Shown here: piece by piece, positions 10,104 through 22,478 of the stretch | Layout of the letters: the number at the start of each line of letters is the position of its first letter | How positions within the stretch are numbered: position 1 is the stretch's first letter | Source: Hydractinia symbiolongicarpus | Lineage: Eukaryota; Cnidaria; Hydrozoa; Anthoathecata; Hydractiniidae | Direction: 5' to 3' | DNA length: 64,000 nt | Assembly: GCF_029227915.1 (NCBI RefSeq) | Contig: NC_079879.1 | Location: 992,001 to 1,056,000 of the forward strand | The notes under the pieces: generated by a model | The model's input: the letters and a program-made list of their open reading frames with translations, nothing else | What the model was told of the DNA's origin: nothing | The model's database searches: none | Translations under genes and position numbers: made by a program

Positions 10104-13100
10104 CCACTAAAACGCATAAGACTTGTAGTTTTCAAAAACGATTTCATTATTAATGAGACGCTGAATAAAAGGAGTTTAATCTCCGGCAAACGAAAACCCG
10201 CAATTTCCCGTAAATCCCGGCCCCGGCCCGTATAATCGAATGTGTACAAAGAAAGTACCCAGGGAGTAAACTCATTTCCCGAACGATTTTTTAAATTATT
10301 TTTTCACCACTAAAACGCATGAGAGTTGTAGTTTACAAAAATATTTTCATTTTTGATGAGACGCTGAATAAAAGGAGTTTAATCTCCGGCAAACGAAAAC
10401 CCGCGATTTCCCGTAGGTCCCGGACCCGGCCCGTATAGTCAAAAGTATACAAAGAAAATACGCAGGGAGTAAACTCATTTCCCGAACGATTCTTTAAATT
10501 ATTATTTCACCACTAAAACGCATGAGACTTGTAGTTTTCAAAAATGTTTTCATTCTTGATAAGACGCTGAAAAAAAAAAGTTTAATCGCGGGCAAACGAA
10601 AACCGAAGATTTCCCGTAAATCCCGGGCTTGGCCCCTATAGTCAAAAGTACACAAAGAAAGTACCCAGGCAGTAAACTCATTTTTGGAATGTTTTTTTGA
10701 ATTATTTTTTCACCACTAAAACGCATGAGACTTGTAGTTTATAAAAATGTTTTCATTCTTGATAAGACGCTGAAAAAAAAAGTTTAATCGCGGGCAAACG
10801 AAAACCCGCGATTTCCCGTAAATCCCGGGCTTGGAGCGTATAGTCGAATGTATACAAAGAAAGTAAACTGGGAGTAAACTCATTTCCCGAACGATTTTTT
10901 AAATTAATTTTTTACCACTAAAACGCATAAGACTTGTAGTTTTCAAAAACGATTTCATTATTAATGAGACGCTGAATAAAAGGAGTTTAATCTCCGGCAA
11001 ACGAAAACCCGCAATTTCCCGTAAATCCCGGCCCCGGCCCGTATAATCGAATGTGTACAAAGAAAGTACCCAGGGAGTAAACTCATTTCCCGAACGATTT
11101 TTTAAATTATTTTTTCACCACTAAAACGCATGAGACTTGTAGTTTACAAAAATATTTTCATTTTTGATGAGACGCTGAATAAAAGAAGTTTAATCGCCGG
11201 CAAACGAAAACCCGCGATTTTCCGTAAATCACGGCCCCGGCCCGTATAATCGAATGTATACAAAGAAAGTACCCAGGGAGTAAACTCATTTCCCGAACGA
11301 TTTTTTAAATTAATTTTTTACCACTAAAACGCATAAGACTTGTAGTTTTCAAAAACGATTTCATTATTAATGAGACGCTGAATAAAAGGAGTTTAATCTC
11401 CGGCAAACGAAAACCCGCAATTTCCCGTAAATCCCGGCCCCGGCCCGTATAATCGAATGTGTACAAAGAAAGTACCCAGGGAGTAAACTCATTTCCCGAA
11501 CGATTTTTTAAATTATTTTTTCACCACTAAAACGCATGAGACTTGTAGTTTACAAAAATATTTTCATTTTTGATGAGACGCTGAATAAAAGAAGTTTAAT
11601 CGCCGGCAAACGAAAACCCGCGATTTTCCGTATATCACGGACTCGGTCCGTATAATCCAAAGTATACAAAGAAAGTACCCAGGAAGTAAACTCATTTCCC
11701 GAACGATTTTTTAAATTATTTTTTCACCACTAAAACGCACGAGACTTGTAGTTTTCAAAAATGATTTCATTTTTGATGAGACGCTGAATAAAAGGAGTTT
11801 AATCTCCGGCAAACGAAAACCCGCGATTTCCCGTAGGTCCCGGACCCGGCCCGTATAGTCAAAAGTATACAAAGAAAATACGCAGGGAGTAAACTCATTT
11901 CCCGAACGATTCTTTAAATTATTATTTCACCACTAAAACGCATGAGACTTGTAGTTTTCAAAAATGTTTTCATTCTTGATAAGACGCTGAAAAAAAAAAG
12001 TTTAATCGCGGGCAAACGAAAACCGAAGATTTCCCGTAAATCCCGGGCTTGGCCCCTATAGTCAAAAGTACACAAAGAAAGTACCCAGGCAGTAAACTCA
12101 TTTTTGGAATGTTTTTTTGAATTATTTTTTCACCACTAAAACGCATGAGACTTGTAGTTTATAAAAATGTTTTCATTCTTGATAAGACGCTGAAAAAAAA
12201 AGTTTAATCGCGGGCAAACGAAAACCCGCGATTTCCCGTAAATCCCGGGCTTGGAGCGTATAGTCGAATGTATACAAAGAAAGTAAACTGGGAGTAAACT
12301 CATTTCCCGAACGATTTTTTAAATTAATTTTTTACCACTAAAACGCATAAGACTTGTAGTTTTCAAAAACGATTTCATTATTAATGAGACGCTGAATAAA
12401 AGGAGTTTAATCTCCGGCAAACGAAAACCCGCAATTTCCCGTAAATCCCGGCCCCGGCCCGTATAATCGAATGTATACAAAGAAAGTACCCAGGGAGTAA
12501 ACTCATTTCCCGAACGATTTTTTAAATTATTTTTTCACCACTAAAACGCATGAGACTTGTAGTTTACAAAAATATTTTCATTTTTGATGAGACGCTGAAT
12601 AAAAGAAGTTTAATCGCCGGCAAACGAAAACCCGCGATTTCCCGTAAATCCCGGGCCTGGCCCGTATAGTCGAATGCATACAAAGAAAGTACCCAGGAAG
12701 TAAACTCATTTCCCGAACGATTTTTTAAATTATTTTTTCACCACTAAAACGCATGAGACTTGTAGTTTACAAAAATATTTTCATTTTTGATGAGACGCTG
12801 AATAAAAGAAGTTTAATCGCCGGCAAACGAAAACCCGCGATTTCCCGTAAATCCCGGGCCTGGCCCGTATAGTCGAATGCATACAAAGAAAGTACCCAGG
12901 AAGTAAACTCATTTCCCGAACGATTTTTTAAATTATTTTTTCACCACTAAAACGCACGAGACTTGTAGTTTTCAAAAATGATTTCATTTTTGATGAGACG
13001 CTGAATAAAAGGAGTTTAATCTCCGGCAAACGAAAACCCGCGATTTCCCGTAGGTCCCGGACCCGGCCCGTATAGTCAAAAGTATACAAAGAAAATACGC

Positions 13101-14161
13101 AGGGAGTAAACTCATTTCCCGAACGATTCTTTAAATTATTATTTCACCACTAAAACGCATGAGACTTGTAGTTTTCAAAAATGTTTTCATTCTTGATAAG
13201 ACGCTGAAAAAAAAAAGTTTAATCGCGGGCAAACGAAAACCGAAGATTTCCCGTAAATCCCGGGCTTGGTCCCTATAGTCAAAAGTACACAAAGAAAGTA
13301 CCCAGGCAGTAAACTCATTTTTGGAATGTTTTTTTGAATTATTTTTTCACCACTATAACGCATGAGACTTGTAGTATTCAAAAATGTTTTCATTTTTGAT
13401 GGGACGCTGATAAGAATAAGTTTAATCGCCGGCAAACGAAAACCCGCGATTTCCCGTAAATCCCGGGCTTGGAGCGTATAGTCGAATGTATACAAAGAAA
13501 GTAAACTGGGAGTAAACTCATTTCCCGAACGATTTTTTAAATTAATTTTTTACCACTAAAACGCATAAGACTTGTAGTTTTCAAAAACGATTTCATTTTT
13601 AATGAGACGCTGAATAAAAGGAGTATAATCTCCGGCAAACGAAAACCCGCGATTTCCCGTAAATCCCGGCCCCGGCCCGTATAGTCAAAAGTATACAATA
13701 AAAGTACGCAGGGAGTAAACTCATTTCCCGAACGATTCTTTAAATTATTTTTTCACCACTAAAACGCATGAGACTTGAAGTTTTCAAAAATGTTTTCGTT
13801 TCTGATGAGACGCTAAATAAAAGAGGTTTAATCGCCGGCAAACGAAAACCCGCGATTTCCGGTAAATCCCGGGCTTGTCCCGTATAGTCGAATGTATACA
13901 AAGAAAGTAACAATGGAGTAAACTCATTTCCCGAGCGATTTTTTAAATTATTTTTTCACCACTAAAACGCATGAGACTTGTAGTTTATAAAAATGTTTTC
14001 ATTCTTGATAAGACGCTGAAAAAAAAAAGTTTAATCGCGGGCAAACGAAAACCCGCGATTTCCCGTAAATCCCGGGCTTGGAGCGTATAGTCGAATGTAT
14101 ACAAAAAAAGTAAACTGGGAGTAAACTCATTTCCCGAACGATTTTTTAAATTAATTTTTTA
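10104..14161. repeat. 20-monomer higher-order repeat (4,058 bp)
   Basis: Order: b, c/d, e, h/a, b, c/b, b, c', d, e, h/a, b, c, c, d, e, f/a, b', g', h/a. It is related to the 18-mer but has two extra monomers and a different start. The rare variant CATGAGAGTTGTAG marks its second monomer (10307) and reappears at 14365, exactly 4,058 bp on, showing that the block begins to repeat. Confidence 0.75.
10307..10509. repeat. Hybrid monomer c/d with private variant GAGAGTTG
   Basis: It starts with class c GTTTACAAAAATATTTTC and continues as class d from GGAGTTTAATCTCC onward, ending ATTATTATTTCACC. A G replaces C in GAGACTTG. The only other copy with this change seen is at 14365. Confidence 0.7.
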
Positions 14162-15378
14162 CCACTAAAACGCATAAGACTTGTAGTTTTCAAAAACGAT
14201 TTCATTATTAATGAGACGCTGAATAAAAGGAGTTTAATCTCCGGCAAACGAAAACCCGCAATTTCCCGTAAATCCCGGCCCCGGCCCGTATAATCGAATG
14301 TGTACAAAGAAAGTACCCAGGGAGTAAACTCATTTCCCGAACGATTTTTTAAATTATTTTTTCACCACTAAAACGCATGAGAGTTGTAGTTTACAAAAAT
14401 ATTTTCATTTTTGATGAGACGCTGAATAAAAGGAGTTTAATCTCCGGCAAACGAAAACCCGCGATTTCCCGTAGGTCCCGGACCCGGCCCGTATAGTCAA
14501 AAGTATACAAAGAAAATACGCAGGGAGTAAACTCATTTCCCGAACGATTCTTTAAATTATTATTTCACCACTAAAACGCATGAGACTTGTAGTTTTCAAA
14601 AATGTTTTCATTCTTGATAAGACGCTGAAAAAAAAAAGTTTAATCGCGGGCAAACGAAAACCGAAGATTTCCCGTAAATCCCGGGCTTGGCCCCTATAGT
14701 CAAAAGTACACAAAGAAAGTACCCAGGCAGTAAACTCATTTTTGGAATGTTTTTTTGAATTATTTTTTCACCACTAAAACGCATGAGACTTGTAGTTTAT
14801 AAAAATGTTTTCATTCTTGATAAGACGCTGAAAAAAAAAGTTTAATCGCGGGCAAACGAAAACCCGCGATTTCCCGTAAATCCCGGGCTTGGAGCGTATA
14901 GTCGAATGTATACAAAGAAAGTAAACTGGGAGTAAACTCATTTCCCGAACGATTTTTTAAATTAATTTTTTACCACTAAAACGCATAAGACTTGTAGTTT
15001 TCAAAAACGATTTCATTATTAATGAGACGCTGAATAAAAGGAGTTTAATCTCCGGCAAACGAAAACCCGCAATTTCCCGTAAATCCCGGCCCCGGCCCGT
15101 ATAATCGAATGTGTACAAAGAAAGTACCCAGGGAGTAAACTCATTTCCCGAACGATTTTTTAAATTATTTTTTCACCACTAAAACGCATGAGACTTGTAG
15201 TTTACAAAAATATTTTCATTTTTGATGAGACGCTGAATAAAAGAAGTTTAATCGCCGGCAAACGAAAACCCGCGATTTTCCGTAAATCACGGACTCGGTC
15301 CGTATAATCAAAAGTATACAAAGAAAGTACCCAGGAAGTAAACTCATTTCCCGAACGATTTTTTAAATTATTTTTTCA
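14162..15378. repeat. Partial second copy of the 20-mer (six monomers)
   Basis: Order: b, c/d, e, h/a, b, c'. It matches 10104 onward until the sixth monomer (from 15176), which reads ACGGACTCGGTCCG where the first block reads CACGGCCCCGG. The array then leaves the repeat pattern. Confidence 0.65.
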
Positions 15379-16190
15379 CCACTAAAACGCACGAGACTTG
15401 TAGTTTTCAAAAATGATTTCATTTTTGATGAGACGCTGAATAAAAGGAGTTTAATCGCCGGCAAACGAAAACCCGCGATTTCCGATAAATCCCGGGCTCG
15501 GCCTGTATAGTCAAAAGTATACAAAGAAAGTACGCAGGGAGTAAACTCATTTCCCGAACGATTCTTTAAATTATTATTTCACCGCTAAAACGCATGAGAC
15601 TTGTAGTTTTCAAAAATGTTTTCATTCTTGATAAGACGCTGAAAAAAAAAAGTTTAATCGCGGGCAAACGAAAACCCGCGATTTCCCGTAAATCCCGGGC
15701 TTGGAGCGTATAGTCGAATGTATACAAAGAAAGTAAACTGGGAGTAAACTCATTTCCCGAACGATTTTTTAAATTAATTTTTTGCCACTAAAACGCATAA
15801 GACTTGTAGTTTTCAAAAACGATTTCATTTTTAATGAGACGCTGAATAAAAGGAGTATAATCTCCGGCAAACGAAAACCCGCGATTTCCCGTAAATCCCG
15901 GCCCCGGCCCGTATAGTCAAAAGTATACAATAAAAGTACGCAGGGAGTAAACTCATTTCCCGAACGATTTTTTAAATTATTTTTTCACCACTAAAACGCA
16001 TGAGACTTGAAGTTTTCAAAAATGTTTTCATTTCTGATGAGACGCTAAATAAAAGAGGTTTAATCGCCGCCAAACGAAAACCCGCGATTTCCGGTAAATC
16101 CCGGGCTTGTCCCGTATAGTCGAATGTATACAAAGAAAGTAACAATGGAGTAAACTCATTTCCCGAGCGATTTTTTAAATTATTTTTTCA
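15379..16190. repeat. Four monomers d/h, a, b', g'
   Basis: The first (15379-15581) is a d/h hybrid: class d CGAGACTTG on the left and class h TTTCCGATAAATC on the right. It is followed by a, b' and g' as at 1582-2190. Small private changes are present, for example ACCGCTAAAACG at 15580 and TTTGCCACTA at 15781. Confidence 0.6.
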
Positions 16191-17813
16191 CCACTAAAAC
16201 GCATGAGACTTGTAGTTTATAAAAATGTTTTCATTCTTGATAAGACGCTGAAAAAAAAAAGTTTAATCGCGGGCAAACGAAAACCCGCGATTTCCCGTAA
16301 ATCCCGGGCTTGGAGCGTATAGTCGAATGTATACAAAGAAAGTAAACTGGGAGTAAACTCATTTCCCGAACGATTTTTTAGATTAATTTTTTACCACTAA
16401 AACGCATAAGACTTGTAGTTTTCAAAAACGATTTCATTATTAATGAGACGCTGAATAAAAGGAGTTTAATCTCCGGCAAACGAAAACCCGCAATTTCCCG
16501 TAAATCCCGGCCCCGGCCCGTATAATCGAATGTATACAAAGAAAGTACCCAGGGAGTAAACTGATTTCCCGAACGATTCTTTAAATTTTTTTTCACCACT
16601 AAAACGCCTGAGACTTGTAGTTTACAAAAATATTTTCATTTTTGATGAGACGCTGAATAAAAGAAGTTTAATCGCCGGCAAACGAAAACCCGCGATTTTC
16701 CGTATATCACGGACTCGGTCCGTATAATCAAAAGTATACAAAGAAAGTACCCAGGAAGTAAACTCATTTCCCGAACGATTTTTTAAATTATTTTTTCACC
16801 ACTAAAACGCACGAGACTTGTAGTTTTCAAAAATGATTTCATTTTTGATGAGACGCTGAATAAAAGGAGTTTAATCTCCGGCAAACGAAAACCCGCGATT
16901 TCCCGTAGGTCCCGGACCCGGCCCGTATAGTCAAAAGTATACAAAGAAAATACGCAGGGAGTAAACTCATTTCCCGAACGATTCTTTAAATTATTATTTC
17001 ACCACTAAAACGCATGAGACTTGTAGTTTTCAAAAATGTTTTCATTCTTGATAAGACGCTGAAAAAAAAAAGTTTAATCGCGGGCAAACGAAAACCGAAG
17101 ATTTCCCGTAAATCCCGGGCTTGGCCCCTATAGTCAAAAGTACACAAAGAAAGTACCCAGGCAGTAAACTCATTTTTGGAATGTTTTTTTGAATTATTTT
17201 TTCACCACTATAACGCATGAGACTTGTAGTATTCAAAAATGTTTTCATTTTTGATGGGACGCTGATAAGAATAAGTTTAATCGCCGGCAAACGAAAACCC
17301 GCGATTTCCCGTAAATCCCGGGCCTGGCCCGTATAGTCGAATGCATACAAAGAAAGTACTCAGTGAGTAAATTGATTTCCCGAGCGATTCTTTAAATTAT
17401 TTTTTCACCACTAAAACGCATGAGACTTGAAGTTTTCAAAAATGTTTTCATTTCTGATGAGACGCTAAATAAAAGAGGTTTAATCGCCGGCAAACGAAAA
17501 CCCGCGATTTCCCGTAAATCCTGGGCTTGTCCCGTATAGTCGAATGTATACAAAGAAAGTAACAATGGAGTAAACTCATTTCCCGATCGATTTTTTAAAT
17601 TATTTTTTCACCACTAAAACGCATGAGACTTGTAGTTTATAAAAATGATTTCATTTTTAATGAGACACTGAATAAAAGGAGTTTAATCGCCGGCAAACGA
17701 AAACCCGCGATTTCCGATAAATTCCGGGCTCGGCCTGTATAGTCAAAAGTATACAAAGAAAGTACGCAGGGAGTAAACTCATTTCCCGAACGATTCTTTA
17801 AATTATTATTTCA
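16191..17813. repeat. Octamer h/a-b-c'-d-e-f-g-h, second copy
   Basis: Monomers start at 16191, 16394, 16596, 16799, 17002, 17205, 17408 and 17611. The order equals 1-1581 except that the first member is the h/a hybrid. The monomers at 16394 and 16596 carry changes that become common further right, such as CTGATTTCCCG and the shortened AAATTTTTTTTCACC tail, so this marks the transition to the next domain. Confidence 0.65.
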
Positions 17814-20043
17814 CCACTAAAACGCATGAGACTTTTAGTTTTCAAAAATGTTTTCATTCTTGATAAGACGCTGAAAAAAAAAAGTTTAATCGCGGGCAAA
17901 CGAAAACCCGCGATTTCCCGTAAATCCCGGGCTTGGAGCGTATAGTCGAATGTATACAAAGAAAGTAAACTGGGAGTAAACTCATTTCCCGAACGATTTT
18001 TTAAATTAATTTTTCACCACTAAAACGCATAAGACTTGTAGTTTTCAAAAACGATTTCATTTTTAATGAGACGCTGAATAAAAGGAGTTTAATCTCCGGC
18101 AAACGAAAACCCGCGATTTCCCGTAAATCCCGGCCCCGGCCCGTATAGTCAAAAGTATACAAATAAAGTACGCAGGGAGTAAACTCATTTCCCGAACGAT
18201 TCTTTAAATTTTTTTTCACCACTAAAACGCATGAGACTTGTAGTTTTGAAAAATGTGTTCATTCTTGATAAGACGCTAAAAAAAAAAAGTTTAATCGCGG
18301 GCAAACGAAAACCCGAGATTTCCCGTAAATCCCGGGCTTGACCCCTATAGTCAAAAGTACACAAAGAAAGTACCCAGGGAGTAAACTGATTTTTGGAACG
18401 TTTTTTTGAATTATCTTTTCACCACTATAACGCATGAGACTTGTATTATTCAAAAATGTTTTCATTTTTGATGGGACGCTGATAAGAAGAAGTTTAATCG
18501 CCGGCAAACGAAAACCCGCGATTTCCTGTAAATCCCGGGCGTGGCCCGTATTGTCGAATGCATACAAAGAAAGTACTCAGTCAGTAAACTGATTTCCCGA
18601 ACGATTCTTTAAATTATTTTTTCACCACTAAAACGCATAAGACTTGTAATTTACAAAAATGTTTTCATTTTTGATGAGACGCTGAATAAAAGGAGTTTAA
18701 TCGCCGGCAAACGAAAACCCGCGATTTCCCGTACATCCCGGACTCGGCCCGTATAGTCGAATGTATACAAGGAAAGTACCCAGGGAGTAAACTGATTTCC
18801 CGAACGATTCTTTAAATTTTTTTTAACCACTAAAACGCATGAGACTTGTAGTTTACAAAAATATTTTCATTTTTGATGAGACGCTGAATAAAAGAAGTTT
18901 AATCGCCGGCAAACGAAAACCCGCGATTTTCCGTATATCACGGGCTCGGCCCGTATAATCAAAAGTATACAAAGAAAGTACCCAGGAAGTAAACTCATTT
19001 CCCGAACGATTTTTTAAATTATTTTTTCACCACTAAAACGCACGAGACTTGTAGTTTTCAAAAGTGATTTCATTTTTGATGAGACGCTGAATAAAAGGAG
19101 TTTAATCTCCGGCAAACGAAAACCCGCGATTTCCCGTAGGTCCCGGACCCGGCCCGTATAGTCAAAAGTATACAAAGAAAATACGCAGGGAGTAAACTCA
19201 TTTCCCGAACGATTCTTTAAATTATTATTTCACCACTAAAACGCATGAGACTTGTAGTTTTCAAAAATGTTTTCATTCTTGATAAGACGCTGAAAAAAAA
19301 AGTTTAATCGCGGGCAAACGAAAACCGGAGATTTCCCGTAAATCCCGGGCTTGGCCCCTATAGTCAAAAGTACACAAAGAAAGTACCCAGGCAGTAAACT
19401 CATTTTTGGAATGTTTTTTTGAATTATTTTTTCACCACTATAACGCATGAGACTTGTAGTATTCGAAAATGTTTTCATTTTTGATGGGACGCTGAATAGA
19501 ATAAGTTTAATCGCTGGCAAACGAAAACCCGCGATTTCCCGTAAATCCCGGACTCGGCCTGTATAGTCAAAAGTATACAAAGAAAGTACGCAGGGAGTAA
19601 ACTCATTTCCCGAACGATTCTTTAAATTATTATTTCACCACTAAAACGCATGAGACTTGTAGTTTACAAAAATATTTTCATTTTTGATGAGACGCTGAAT
19701 AAAAGAAGTTTAATCGCCGGCAAACGAAAACCCGCGATTTTCCGTATATCACGGGCTCGGCCCGTATAATCAAAAGTATACAAAGAAAGTACCCAGGAAG
19801 TAAACTCATTTCCCGAACGATTTTTTAAATTATTTTTTCACCACTAAAACGCACGAGACTTGTAGTTTTCAAAAGTGATTTCATTTTTGATGAGACGCTG
19901 AATAAAAGGAGTTTAATCTCCGGCAAACGAAAACCCGCGATTTCCCGTAGGTCCCGGACCCGGCCCGTATAGTCAAAAGTATACAAAGAAAATACGCAGG
20001 GAGTAAACTCATTTCCCGAACGATTCTTTAAATTATTATTTCA
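17814..20043. repeat. Eleven-monomer transition into the e2/f2/i domain
   Basis: Order: a, b, e2, f2, i, c, d, e, f/h, c, d. Class e2 appears first at 18219 (TGTGTTCATTCTTG, CCCGAG, GGAACG, ATTATCTTTTCACC), f2 at 18422 (GCCCGTATTGTCG, CTCAGTCAG) and i at 18625 (CCCGTACATCCCGGACTCGG, TACAAGGAAAG). The series c, d, e, f (18827 onward) is partly repeated 812 bp later, a local four-monomer duplication. The f/h hybrid at about 19435 ends with GGCCTGTATAGTC. Confidence 0.65.
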
Positions 20044-22478
20044 CCACTAAAACGCATGAGACTTGTAGTTTTCAAAACTGTTTTCATTCTTGATAAGACG
20101 CTGAAAAAAAAAAGTTTAATCGCGGGCAAACGAAAACCGGAGATTTCCCGTAAATCCCGGGCTTGGCCCCTATAGTCAAAAGTACACAAAGAAAGTACCC
20201 AGGCAGTAAACTCATTTTTGGAATGTTTTTTTGAATTATTTTTTCACCACTATAACGCATGAGACTTGTAGTATTCGAAAATGTTTTCATTTTTGATGGG
20301 ACGCTGAATAGAATAAGTTTAATCGCCGGCAAACGAAAACCCGCGATTTCCCGTAAATCCCGGGCCTGGCCCGTATAGTCGAATGCATACAAAGAAAGTA
20401 CTCAGTGAGTAAATTGGTTTCCCGAGCGATTCTTTAAATTATTTTTTCACCACTAAAATGCTTGAGACTTGTAGTTTATAAAAATGATTTCATTTTTGAT
20501 GAGACGCTGAATAAAAGGAGTTTAATCGCCGGCAAACGAAAACCCGCGATTTCCCTTAAATCCCGGACTCGGCCTGTATAGTCAAAAGTATACAAAGAAA
20601 GTACGCAGGGAGTAAACTCATTTCCCGAACGATTCTTTAAATTATTATTTCACCACTAAAACGCATGAGACTTGTAGTTTTCAAAAATGTTTTCATTCTT
20701 GATAAGACGCTGAAAAAAAAAAGCTTAATCGCGGGCAAACGAAAACCCGCGATTTCCCGTAAATCCTGGGCTTGGAGCGTATAGTCGAATGTATACAAAG
20801 AAAGTAAACTGGGAGTAAACTCATTTCCCGAACGATTTTTTAAATTAATTTTTTACCACTAAAACGCATAAGACTTTTAGTTTTCAAAAACGATTTCATT
20901 TTTAATGAGACGCTGAATAAAAGGAGTTTAATCTCCGGCAAACGAAAACCCGCGATTTCCCGTAAATCCCGGCCCCGGCCCGTATAGTCAAAAGTATACA
21001 AATAAAGTACGCAGGGAGTAAACTCATTTCCCGAACGATTCTTTAAATTATTATTTCACCACTAAAACGCATGAGACTTGTAGTTTTCAAAAATGTTTTC
21101 ATTCTTGATAAGACGCTGAAAAAAAAAAGCTTAATCGCGGGCAAACGAAAACCCGCGATTTCCCGTAAATCCTGGGCTTGGAGCGTATAGTCGAATGTAT
21201 ACAAAGAAAGTAAACTGGGAGTAAACTCATTTCCCGAACGATTTTTTAAATTAATTTTTTACCACTAAAACGCATAAGACTTTTAGTTTTCAAAAACGAT
21301 TTCATTTTTAATGAGACGCTGAATAAAAGGAGTTTAATCTCCGGCAAACGAAAACCCGCGATTTCCCGTAAATCCCGGCCCCGGGCCGTATAGTCAAAAG
21401 TATACAAATAAAGTACGCAGGGAGTAAACTCATTTCCCGAACGATTCTTTAAATTTTTTTTCACCACTAAAACGCATGAGACTTGTAGTTTTCAAAAATG
21501 TGTTCATTCTTGATAAGACGCTGAAAAAAAAAAAGTTTAATCGCGGGCAAACGAAAACCCGAGATTTCCCGTAAATCCCAGGCTTGACCCCTATAGTCAA
21601 AAGTACACAAAGAAAGTACCCAGGGAGTAAACTCATTTTTGGAACGTTTTTTTGAATTATCTTTTCACCACTATAACGCATGAGACTTGTAGTATTCAAA
21701 AATGTTTTCATTTTTGATGGGACGCTGATAAGAAGAAGTTTAATCGCCGGCAAACGAAAACCCGCGATTTCCCGAAAATCCCGGGCCTGGCCCGTATTGT
21801 CGAATGCATACAAAGAAAGTACTCAGTCAGTAAACTGATTTCCCGAACGATTCTTTAAATTATTTTTTCACCACTAAAACGCATGAGACTTGTAATTTAC
21901 AAAAATGTTTTCATTTTTGATGAGACGCTGAATAAAAGGAGTTTAATCGCCGGCAAACGAAAACCCGCGATTTCCCGTACATCCCGGACTCGGCCCGTGT
22001 AGTCGAATGTATACAAGGAAAGTACCCAGGGAGTAAACTGATTTCCCGAACGATTCTTTAAATTTTTTTTAACCACTAAAACGCATGAGACTTGTAGTTT
22101 ACAAAAATATTTTCATTTTTGATGAGACGCTGAATAAAAGAAGTTTAATCGCCGGCAAACGAAAACCCGTGATTTTTCGTATATCACGGGCTCGGCCCGT
22201 ATAATCAAAAGTATACAAAGAAAGTACCCAGGAAGTAAACTCATTTCCCGAACGAGTTTTTAAATTATTTTTTCACCACTAAAACGCACAAGACTTGTAG
22301 TTTTCAAAAATGATTTCATTTTTGATGAGACGCTGAATAAAAGGAGTTTAATCTCCGGCAAACGAAAACCCGCGATTTCCCGTAGGTCCCGGACCCGGCC
22401 CGTATAGTCAAAAGTATACAAAGAAAATACGCAGGGAGTAAACGCATTTCCCGAACGATTCTTTAAATTATTATTTCA
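20044..22478. repeat. 12-monomer higher-order repeat, copy 1 (2,435 bp)
   Basis: Order: e, f, h, a, b, a, b, e2, f2, i, c, d. The next 2,435 bp repeat it almost exactly. The shared rare variants AAACTGTTTTC (20076, 22511), ACTAAAATGCTTGAG and TAAACGCATTTC support direct duplication. I noticed only two differences: CCCCGGGCCG here (about 21381) against CCCCGGCCCG, and TTTCACCAC here against TTTCGCCAC near 24707. Confidence 0.85.
20653..21463. repeat. Tandem a-b dimer duplication inside the 12-mer
   Basis: Two adjacent a-b pairs (20653-21058 and 21059-21463) share the rare changes AAGCTTAATCG, AATCCTGGGC and GACTTTTAG. They differ mainly at the end, where the first pair ends ATTATTATTTCACC and the second ends with the short AAATTTTTTTTCACC tail. 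The duplication predates copying of the 12-mer, because it is also in the second copy (from about 23088). Confidence 0.75.
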
